From the NCBI GenBank assembly GCA_938084835.1, contig CALKER010000003.1, positions 1 through 64,000 on the forward strand: a DNA stretch of 64,000 bases, given 5' to 3'. This document shows, one piece after another, positions 57,143 through 64,000 of this stretch. Positions within the stretch are counted from its first letter, which is position 1. The number at the start of each line of letters is the position of its first letter. The notes below the pieces were generated by a model. It was not told the origin of the DNA. It did not search any database and saw nothing but the letters and a program-made list of their open reading frames with translations. Both the position numbers and the translations under genes were made by a program. The DNA comes from an uncultured Thermoguttaceae bacterium (GTDB lineage Bacteria; Planctomycetota; Planctomycetia; Pirellulales; Thermoguttaceae).

Positions 57143-57960
57143 CTACTTGTTGCGGAGCAGGACACCGGCCTCCGGTGTAACTCCTAAAAGATTCGCGGGG
57201 AAGTTAGGATCCACCCGGCGGAGGGTCCGATCTCTACCCCCAAGGATCACCGCTTGAAAAAACGGATGGTCCCACACCTCCTCCGTGTGAGCCATCCAGG
57301 TGAAAGACACGCGACCCACCCTGTGCTTTCGCACCCAAGTGTTGGGAAACGGTGGCCGTCGGCAGCCTTCTCCTTCCATCCCTTCCGTCTCCTAAACCAG
57401 CACCACATGGAAGTCGCAGGCGAAGTTTTTCTGAGCCTACCATTTCTCCAGAAGCTGGACAATCTCGCCAGAGGCAAAGGAGGAGTTCCAGGGAAACTCT
57501 CGGGAAGTCACCCGAAGGGTGGCCACCTGCTGCAGCCCATGAGCGACGAACTCTCCACCGAACATCGCCAAGAATGGATCCACTGACGGCAAATTCTGAT
57601 TGGCGGGTCCTGGGGTCCTCCAACACGCTCAGGTGGGGTGAAAGCCGATGAACCCTTTCCCTCCAACCACGGCAGCCAGCAATCGTTCCTTACTTTGCGG
57701 CGACATTGGCGGCTCGAGTACTCAATCCGGTTGCCTCAGATCATTACTGCAGTAAAAAGCGAAGGCCATCCCCTTGATCTAGATCCTCGTCAAAAATCCT
57801 GCCGTCTTTTGAACACACCACTTCCACATTGACTTGCATCCCCAACTCCACCAACTCTCGATCGGCGAAACTCAGCTCCCTCTGGCTTTTTCCGCCGAAC
57901 GATGTCATGCTTATGCCCGTTGTTCTTGGTAAAAATAAAATCCTCTTCCGTTGTGGGCAG
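57143..57960 (-). pseudogene. Decayed ThuA-family (trehalose-utilisation-like) gene
   Basis: The minus strand spells out a ThuA-domain protein of the type common in planctomycetes and Verrucomicrobia, in pieces. In order: FIFTKNNGHKHDIV; then, in another frame, LSFADRELVELG and CSKDGRIFDEDLDQ; then, after another shift, one frame (from 57706) with SPQSKERLLAAVVGGKGFIG, DPFLAMFGGEFVAHGLQQ, FHVVLV, RPPFPNTWVRKHRVGRVSF and THEEVWDHPFFQ-like HTEEVWDHPFFQAVILGG. That last frame has three in-frame stops (after FHPT, LLEKW and HVVLV). Intact relatives have the same blocks in the same order (GKGFIG, GGEF..H, HVILVQDT, RPPFPATW, GRVFYTSLGH). With at least two frameshifts and three stops the gene is dead. 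The N-terminal boundary is approximate. Confidence 0.82.
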
Positions 57961-59124
57961 CGCGCGGAGGTGGCTGCACAGGCTACTGCCTAAAAATTAC
58001 TTGAGACCAGCGCCACGCTCAGCACGATAATTTTCGTCTCCTCACTCTGTGCATCCTCCAACGTTTGGTTGACGTGGTTAACGGGGCGGAAATGGTCAGC
58101 CACCAAGGAAAATCGTGCTCCCGACAAACTTCGACCAGGCACATTAACGGACCATTGTTCCATAATCTGAGGGCGATCGAGGTCTCCACCGACTTATCGC
58201 TTTCCTCAGGCTTTGGCACAAAAATTTCCGTGGTTTTTCCAGGCGGTTAGGCGCCAAATTCCCTCGTGGCGCGATCCCGAAAGCCTCCGACCACCTGGAT
58301 CGATAAACCTAATTGCCGCGAGCTACTTGGTCAACAAAGAGACACTTGTGCACTTGCTGCCCGATGCTTTTCTCCCATAGCACCACACCAGGTTCGGCTT
58401 ACCATTATGTAAACACCATGCAATTATCCCTCCGGGATAAAAAGGCAAGGCCCGCCATGTCCGCAGTCGTATGCAAAACTTCCGAAGCCAACCACCTGTG
58501 CGCGACGGAGCTTCTTTATGCCAGGAAAAGATGCCGCAATAACCCGTAACGACAGACACTCCGTAAAAGCTTTACCTACGAACAAATACTAGTGCGAAAA
58601 GGCTTGTTTTTTTCTGCCGCCCATTTGCGAGTTTTTTTCTGCCGGCCATTTGGGAATCCCCCGCGAAGGGCAACCTGCAGGAAAAGACAGCGAAATCCAA
58701 TATGCATCTCACCCCTCTAAACTACTTTCCCCCAGCCACTTCCCCTGTAATCTACAAGCCCCAGCCTTCCGTAGCAGTGCTCAAAAAATTCGCACCGGAG
58801 CTTCTTGAGGCATGGAGTACGTCTGATCGTCGCACTACACTTTAGTGGCAAGCTTGAACGCACGACTTTCACGAGACCTCCCTGGACATCCTCCGGTAGA
58901 AAGCCAAGCACCTGACAAACAACCACCACTTTCCTTCGTGAAGGAAGGGCCGGGAAGGCGACCTCCCCCGGATTATGTCCGGCGGGTTTCGTGGGAAAAT
59001 CCCTTTGGGCATCACCAGGGATCCCGACGGGTCATTCCGGTGGCGCGGAGCCACCAAAGTTCGGCACATAACATCATTCAGGGTTTAGTAGCAAACACAA
59101 GCCTCAGAGGCCTTTGGATCGGAG
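57961..59124. other. Gap of 1.16 kb upstream of the ThuA pseudogene
   Basis: No intact gene. A minus-strand fragment around 58010-58240 reads like protein in two frames (FVPKPEESDKSVETSIALRL, then GRSLSGARFSLVADHFRP) and may be remains of a second gene. A tandem repeat lies at 58606-58655. Confidence 0.4.
58606..58655. repeat. 25-bp tandem duplication
   Basis: Copies at 58606-58630 and 58631-58655 differ at only two positions; each begins with GTTTTTTTCTGCCG. It lies in a non-coding gap and looks like a recent duplication around a T-tract. Confidence 0.8.
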
Positions 59125-60546
59125 GTGCCCTTCATGAACTGCGGTTTCAACCATTTCTTCCACTTGCCACACCAGTGGCTAGCGATGACCCTTCATACTT
59201 GGACAAGGCTAATGATGACCATTGTTTCATGGACAATATGTGTTTTGGCGTTAGGCGCGGAAAGACCGGCTCTTTTGTCGGGGCAGCCTGTTTTTCTCGG
59301 GCTGAGCTTGCCCTCCGCCCAGTCGCAACTGGATTCGGAGGAAGTCCCGCAGTTCCCTGTTCCGCCGGTAGACCTACCCCCGGAAGATCCGACCCCTTAC
59401 GCCCGGTGGTCGCGAGGACCCTCGAAATCACAAGACTACTTTCCCATAGCGGTGTGGTTACAACACCCGAAGAATGCCCGGGCCTATAAAGAACTTGGGA
59501 TAAATTTATACGTCGGCCTGTGGCGCGGCCCTACCGAGGAGCAACTTGAGCTTTTACGGCAGGCAGAAATGCCGGTGATTTGCTCTCTTAACGAGGTGGC
59601 TCGGAAATTTCTCCACGATCCGATCATCGTAGGTTGGATGCATGGAGACGAACCGGATAATGCCCAACCACGTCGGGATGGTCAGCCCGGGTGGGATCCG
59701 CCTATTCCACCGGAAAAAATTTTGGAAGACTACAAGCACACCTGCCAAGTAGATCCCTCAAGGCCCGTATTTCTCAACCTAGGTCAAGGTGTTGCCTGGG
59801 ATCGTTGGCAGGGTCGCGGGGTACGCACCAACCATCCCGAGGACTATCCCCTTTACGTTCAAGGGGCCGACATCGTGTCCTTCGACATTTACCCTGTGGT
59901 TCATAATCATCCCGAAGTTAAAGGAAAACTTTGGTATGTCGCGTATGGTGTGGCCCGTCTCCGACATTGGAGCGAATATCGGAAAATCGTCTGGAATTGC
60001 ATCGAATGCAGTCGGGTCAGCAACCCCCATGTGAAGCCCACAGTGGAGCAAATCCGTGCGGAAGTATGGATGTCGATCATTCACGGCAGCCGCGGCATCA
60101 TCTACTTTGTGCACCAATTTAAGCCTAACTTCATCGAGGCAAGCCTTCTTGTCGATCCTGAGCTCAAAGATGGTGTGGCACGGATCAATCGCCAAATTCA
60201 TGAGCTGGCGACAGTAATCAATTCCCCAACTGTTCGTTCTAGGGTGAGCGTTACCACCGACCCACCTAATGTGCCCGTGGCCTTTATGGTCAAGCATGTT
60301 GATGAATCAATGTATATTTTCGCAGTAGCGATGCGAAACAGGGCCGTGAGGGCCACCTTCCGCCTCAAAGCGGCCCCGGGTAACCCGAGTGTCGAGGTGC
60401 TTGGAGAAAACCGGACCATCCCCGTCACTGAAGGCCAATTTGCCGACGAATTCCCACCCTATGGGGTACATCTTTATAAGCTTGCGTGGACCGCCAATGG
60501 TTCCAAGGACGCGCGAAGGGAGGAAAAAGTCGGCACAAGCCAATAG
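59125..60546 (+). CDS. Secreted TIM-barrel glycosidase-like protein
   Basis: A 473-residue protein. Internal Met codons (for example MTLHTWTRLMMTIVSW) give a better signal peptide (SWTICVLALGAE), so the true start may be about 20 codons downstream. The body reads like a glycosidase-type barrel: FPIAVWLQHPKNARAYKELG, INLYVGLWRGPTEEQLELL, GWMHGDEPDNAQ (acidic residues placed like the acid/base in GH-A barrels), DIVSFDIYPVVHN, and IIHGSRGIIYFVHQF. A C-terminal beta domain follows. This resembles uncharacterised planctomycete proteins near beta-galactosidase-like families; I cannot name a family or substrate. It stands alone. Confidence 0.82.
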   Translation: MPFMNCGFNHFFHLPHQWLAMTLHTWTRLMMTIVSWTICVLALGAERPALLSGQPVFLGLSLPSAQSQLDSEEVPQFPVPPVDLPPEDPTPYARWSRGPSKSQDYFPIAVWLQHPKNARAYKELGINLYVGLWRGPTEEQLELLRQAEMPVICSLNEVARKFLHDPIIVGWMHGDEPDNAQPRRDGQPGWDPPIPPEKILEDYKHTCQVDPSRPVFLNLGQGVAWDRWQGRGVRTNHPEDYPLYVQGADIVSFDIYPVVHNHPEVKGKLWYVAYGVARLRHWSEYRKIVWNCIECSRVSNPHVKPTVEQIRAEVWMSIIHGSRGIIYFVHQFKPNFIEASLLVDPELKDGVARINRQIHELATVINSPTVRSRVSVTTDPPNVPVAFMVKHVDESMYIFAVAMRNRAVRATFRLKAAPGNPSVEVLGENRTIPVTEGQFADEFPPYGVHLYKLAWTANGSKDARREEKVGTSQ

Positions 60547-60834
60547 CCTTAACCCCCACCCAGCAACTTTGCGCTTAAGGCGTCCCCAGCCTCGGGCGCC
60601 TTCAAACCTCCTTGGCACTAAGCCACCCTGATAAGCTCCCAGCATTTCCCAGGAACTGCACCTCACAAGCGTCTGCCGGGGAAGACTATCGAGAAGTAAA
60701 CAGGGCTTTTGCCTGCGGTTTGCCGAAGGCAAAGCAGCGGGGTGCCGATTGTTTTTCTCCCTGACCGGACTTTCCCTATTGCTTCAGCCGAGCAAGGTAA
60801 AGTCCCAACTGTGTTACTTGCGATGGAAAGCAGC

Positions 60835-63183
60835 TTAATGGGTGAGGAAGTAGAGCAGGATATTGCTTACGAGGCGGAAGGCATCTTCGCGGACGTATCC
60901 CTGGCACTCGGGACCGCTATAGCCTTCCAAAGCGCAGCTTATGTCGTAGGGGGAAAAGACTACAGCCCAACGACCGTGGCGACGAATCCCTTCGAGGACC
61001 GGGGGCCCAGGGATCGTCTCTGCGACTCCATCGCCGCGACGGAGCACCCTTCGCCTGCTTTGCCTGAGGTCATAGCCACCTAGGTCCGGTCCGAAAATCG
61101 GATCCTCCCGTGGGATTGGTAGTAAGGAGGAATCGGGGAAGACCTCGGCCATTTCCCGTCGAAAAGCTTCGCTGAAACTTGTGCTCGAACACACAGCGTC
61201 GGCCAACAGACAACCTCCGCGGTCCACGTATTCCCGGAGTCTTTGTCTTTGAGCTGGCGAGAGGACAAACGCGCTTCGACCGGGGAAAAAGAGCACGGGC
61301 ACCTGAAAAAGGGCCGGATCGGCAAGATCCACAGCCTCCGGTACAGGATAAATGCTGAGGCGGAGCTCCCGCTCCAACACTGTGGCCAGTTCGCCCAGGG
61401 CACGCGGAGTCACCGCACACGCACCTCCATGACGCACCAACCCTACAGGGACCTGATGCCGACTGCGAACCAGTTGTGTCCGAATCCGCTCCTGTGGGTT
61501 GGCCGGGTCCTTGAACCGCAGCTCCCGACCTGTGGCATAAGCCAGGATGTTCACCCCCAAGGCCACGCCGGCATCGATTTGGGCCTGGATTTCCGGCGGA
61601 TAGGCCTCTCCTCGAGCCGGTCGGGCCAATTCCCAAAGGCATGATAGGGAGGCTCGTTGGGATTCCGGCGGAACATAAACTACGCAGGTGCGACAACCAT
61701 ACTGAATCCCCAAAAGGGGGCGAAGATACCTCGGTGCCACGGGCAATTCCATCCGCCAGATGGGATGTTCAGGGGGAATCGGCTCCAAGCGGTATTCGCC
61801 TTCGGGAAACATCAGCCCGACTAAGCGGCGAAAACCAACGTCGAAATCGGTACTTCCGCAGTTTGCTTCGGCCAGCAAGAACCCCCCATAGTCCAAGTAG
61901 GTACGAAGTTTGGAGGCCACCGTCCGCGATAATTCCTCCGATCCGTCAACGGGACTTGTCTTGCCGCTGAGGTAGAGTACGGGCGCTTCCAAAAGATCGG
62001 CCGCCTCTGCGCGGTCGAGGGGGATCACCTGCCAGACAAGATCCCGACGCCACAATCGCTCCACATGAAAGGTGAGATTAGCTACATCGTTGGCATGGGC
62101 GTTCCAATTTCTTTCGGCGCCGTACCGGAGCTTGGCCATCAACACAGGCCAACGGCCCTTAGCCAAGAAAATCAGCGCCATCGAGGTCGCAATATATTCG
62201 TTGGCCTCGTCCCCACCTTTACCCCGCCAGTGATCGGTGGCCTGTCCTTTTGCGCGGAGGAGCTGTTCGGCCCCAACCCGATACCAATCATGTCGGCCGA
62301 TAAACCGCTGTGCTGTCATCCTCCCCACACGCTCTAAGCCATACAGATAGTAAAACCACCAAGCGCCAGGAAGCCCGGGGTTATGAGAGACCGAAAAGAT
62401 GTCATCACGCCCCAACCATTGGAAGCCTCGGCGGATAGAATCTAGCCCCGACTCCCCCGCCTGACAACATTGGATTGTCCCGCCTTCCACTGAGGCATCG
62501 GGCGGACGCAAACGACCGTTGCAGATGATAAGCGAGCTAATACCGGCCGCCGTCATGCTCCCCGTGCCGAAAAGCCCCTGTCTGTAACCCCAAGAGCCAT
62601 CCGGGTTTTGCACACGCTCCCAGTACGCCTTAGCAAGTCTGAAGGTACGAGCATCCACAGCAACACCGGCAAGCTCCGCCTCATACAGGGCAAGCAGGGC
62701 AAACTGTGAGTTGGAGTTATCCCCCTGCAGCGCCGGATATCCCCAAGCGCCGGCCGTATTGGGATCGTCCTTAATTTGCGTCTGCTCCAGCCACCGAACA
62801 TTGCGTTCAATGATTGGGCGGTCTTTTTCCGGCTCCGCACGGCAAAAAACCATGGTCTGCAAGGCTACTGAGTAAGTTTTCGCCGTTCGATCTAAAGGGA
62901 TCTTGCGAAGGTAGGCAAGAGCGGACTGAATGGAAGGATCGGTAGGGTCCACGCCCGCACTGAGGAGCGCCAAAGTACATAAGGCAGTCACACCGCCGGG
63001 ATATCCGGGCTTTTCCGGCCAGGCCCCCTGACGCTGCGTGCGCTTAAGGAAGGCGACAGCTCCATCGATCGCCTGCCGGACATCCTCTGCGGTGACCTCT
63101 GCCCGAGCCCCTGAGCGATCGGCCAATACCCCCGCTAAGCAAAGGGCGAAGATCCAAACGATTTTCCGCCACGCCACAACCAA
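60835..63183 (-). CDS. Secreted prenyltransferase-repeat plus tandem DUF4159 protein
   Basis: A 782-residue protein with signal peptide (KIVWIFALCLAGVLADRSGARA). Residues about 35-350 are alpha-toroid repeats of the squalene-cyclase/prenyltransferase type (AIDGAVAFLKRTQRQGAWPEK, SALAYLRKIPLDRTAKTYS, AYWERVQNPDGSWGY), which in bacteria often bind proteins. The rest contains two DUF4159-like Rossmann-type units (VLYLSGKTSPVDGSEEL...YLDYGGFLLAEANCGST and VLFFPGRSAFVLSPAQRQRL...YVDRGGCLLADAVCSST). This combination is a planctomycete-type architecture of unknown role. No partner genes are adjacent. Confidence 0.88.
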   Translation of the reverse strand: MVVAWRKIVWIFALCLAGVLADRSGARAEVTAEDVRQAIDGAVAFLKRTQRQGAWPEKPGYPGGVTALCTLALLSAGVDPTDPSIQSALAYLRKIPLDRTAKTYSVALQTMVFCRAEPEKDRPIIERNVRWLEQTQIKDDPNTAGAWGYPALQGDNSNSQFALLALYEAELAGVAVDARTFRLAKAYWERVQNPDGSWGYRQGLFGTGSMTAAGISSLIICNGRLRPPDASVEGGTIQCCQAGESGLDSIRRGFQWLGRDDIFSVSHNPGLPGAWWFYYLYGLERVGRMTAQRFIGRHDWYRVGAEQLLRAKGQATDHWRGKGGDEANEYIATSMALIFLAKGRWPVLMAKLRYGAERNWNAHANDVANLTFHVERLWRRDLVWQVIPLDRAEAADLLEAPVLYLSGKTSPVDGSEELSRTVASKLRTYLDYGGFLLAEANCGSTDFDVGFRRLVGLMFPEGEYRLEPIPPEHPIWRMELPVAPRYLRPLLGIQYGCRTCVVYVPPESQRASLSCLWELARPARGEAYPPEIQAQIDAGVALGVNILAYATGRELRFKDPANPQERIRTQLVRSRHQVPVGLVRHGGACAVTPRALGELATVLERELRLSIYPVPEAVDLADPALFQVPVLFFPGRSAFVLSPAQRQRLREYVDRGGCLLADAVCSSTSFSEAFRREMAEVFPDSSLLPIPREDPIFGPDLGGYDLRQSRRRVLRRGDGVAETIPGPPVLEGIRRHGRWAVVFSPYDISCALEGYSGPECQGYVREDAFRLVSNILLYFLTH

Positions 63184-63320
63184 CCTTGTCCTCCAACGCT
63201 GAGTAGCCTCAAGCTTGGTACCCTCACAGTTCTGATCAACCGGACCTCATTTCGGTCCGCTTTTTCTGCCCAGAGCGACCACCGGGCAGCAGCCGCTTGA
63301 ACGCTCTGTTGTCAGCGAGT

Positions 63321-63566
63321 TCATCCACCTTTCTCAATATTTTCTCCCGCCTGCCCCACGGATCCGGGACTGGCTGAAGTGACACCCCCCGTCGATACCC
63401 TCCTCCCACGATGTGATCCTCCTTGGCCCGGATTATGAGTACGCCGACTCATGATCATCATGGTCATAAGCCACCGCACCGCAAGGTAGGCTACCACCAC
63501 ATACAACAAGAAGCGGAGGAGATCGGAAGAATCCACGCCCAGCCTCCTCAAGTCACCCCAGAACAA
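63321..63566 (-). CDS. Small single-pass membrane protein
   Basis: An 81-residue frame with a clear membrane helix (SSDLLRFLLYVVVAYLAVRWLM) followed by a basic, Gly/Ser-rich tail. It lies between glnB (about 310 bases upstream, same strand) and the DUF4159 gene. The helix and positive-inside tail make it believable, but there is no named family. In other bacteria amtB commonly neighbours glnB; this is not amtB. Confidence 0.5.
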   Translation of the reverse strand: MFWGDLRRLGVDSSDLLRFLLYVVVAYLAVRWLMTMMIMSRRTHNPGQGGSHRGRRVSTGGVTSASPGSVGQAGENIEKGG

Positions 63567-63590
63567 CCCATAGATTCCAAAAGGTTTCCC

Positions 63591-63607
63591 AAAGGCCTAA
63601 GGCCTTT
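63591..63607. repeat. Inverted repeat AAAGGCC-TAA-GGCCTTT
   Basis: A perfect 7-bp inverted repeat with a 3-nt loop, directly before the terminator-like hairpin at 63610. Together they form two adjacent stem-loops between glnB and the small membrane gene. Confidence 0.6.
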
Positions 63608-63609
63608 GC

Positions 63610-63635
63610 GATTCCCGCCGAGCGGGATCTTTTTT
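63610..63635 (+). terminator. Intrinsic terminator-like hairpin, plus-strand orientation
   Basis: Stem TCCCGC/GCGGGA with a CGA loop followed by a run of six T on the plus strand. On the minus strand there is no T-run after the stem. No plus-strand gene is recognised upstream, so its transcript is unknown. Confidence 0.5.
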
Positions 63636-63879
63636 GGCCTAAGCTCTTGAGCTTTTATCTCACGAAGATTTCTGCAAATTGTGAACGAACTTTCCTGTCC
63701 TGAGATGTTCGCTACTTTTCTTAACCGCGAACTGCCGAGGGGAGCCGCTTCGTCCCAGCCGGGAAGCCCGGCTTTTGCCCCCTTCATTTCCCCAATAACT
63801 TGAGCTTCTCCTAAGAGGAGATCACCCCAGACCAAAACTTGTCGTTCCCGTTGAGCTACCGCCATGCCAGAGCGGAGGC

Positions 63880-64000
63880 CTAAGGCTCCAATCGCTCTCC
63901 CGAGAGCGTCGCCGAAACAGGAAGCACAAATATTTTGCCGTCTCCCATGCGACCGGTGCGCGCCGTGGTAATGATCGCGCGAATGACTGCCTCCGCTCGA
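63880..64000 (-). CDS. glnB: Nitrogen regulatory protein PII, C-terminal end, cut by window edge
   Basis: The last 40 codons of a gene entering from the right edge. They spell AVIRAIITTARTGRMGDGKI followed by FVLPVSATLSGERLEP and a stop at 63880. ARTGxxGDGKIFV is the PII C-loop that completes the ATP/2-oxoglutarate site. PII proteins sense energy and nitrogen state and control glutamine synthetase, AmtB and N-acetylglutamate kinase. Only the C-terminus is visible, so GlnB versus GlnK cannot be decided and the uridylylated T-loop tyrosine cannot be checked. The product is about 112 residues in relatives. Confidence 0.92.
   Translation of the reverse strand, partial: RAEAVIRAIITTARTGRMGDGKIFVLPVSATLSGERLEP

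Noticed and set aside
63548-63865. 105-codon minus-strand frame after glnB
   Set aside because: It overlaps the stem-loops and the start of the small membrane protein, has no motif and looks like read-through of non-coding DNA.

Overview
The window looks like chromosomal DNA from a planctomycete, probably a Pirellulales/Thermogutta-like lineage; the taxonomy is inferred from gene content only. Pointers are secreted sulfatase, DUF5107-TPR, DUF4965, GH20-like, DUF4159 and ThuA-type proteins, Tat-exported oxidoreductases, a transmembrane Ser/Thr kinase with a Cys-rich N-terminus, and long gene-poor gaps. Most genes stand alone or in operons of two to four genes.

Layout. 0-8 kb: two exported HEAT-repeat-like proteins (one cut by the left edge), argJ, nadD, a small conserved-looking protein, a soluble histidine kinase and a lipoprotein, ending at a tRNA-Glu(CTC). 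By eye this part is more GC-rich than what follows. 8-17 kb: Ser/Thr kinase, the protein-arginine kinase pair mcsA-mcsB, trpE, an enolase-superfamily enzyme and a metallo-beta-lactamase-fold hydrolase. 18-25 kb: the complete [FeFe]-hydrogenase maturation set hydE, hydG, hydF on one strand with a further radical SAM gene; no hydrogenase subunit is visible. HydE carries a roughly 95-residue insertion. 25-41 kb, all minus strand: sulfatase, tsaB, DUF5107-TPR protein, a secreted FAD oxidoreductase plus Tat-type flavin reductase, der, DUF4965 protein, GH20-like hydrolase and an apparently exported TrmO-like protein.

41.9-48.6 kb is a plus-strand run of four genes: a membrane-anchored Pro/Ser/Thr/Gly-rich protein, a CpsD/BY-kinase-like protein with degenerate ATP motifs behind a roughly 460-residue disordered N-terminus, an intact ExeA/XrtA-locus-type ATPase and a GT39-type membrane glycosyltransferase. 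This is the best candidate for an undescribed, probably cell-surface, system. 48.8-56.4 kb: sirtuin without the zinc cysteines, a decayed gene, a PLP aminotransferase, a compact three-gene iron-sulfur electron-transfer operon and GAPDH. 57-64 kb: a ThuA-family pseudogene in an otherwise empty gap, a TIM-barrel-type secreted protein, a prenyltransferase-repeat/DUF4159 protein, a small membrane protein and the 3' end of a PII (glnB) gene at the right edge.

Several gaps of about 1 kb or more contain only broken reading frames. Two of them (about 57.1-58.0 kb and 50.0-51.0 kb) can be read as decayed genes, so gene erosion seems to explain part of the low coding density.
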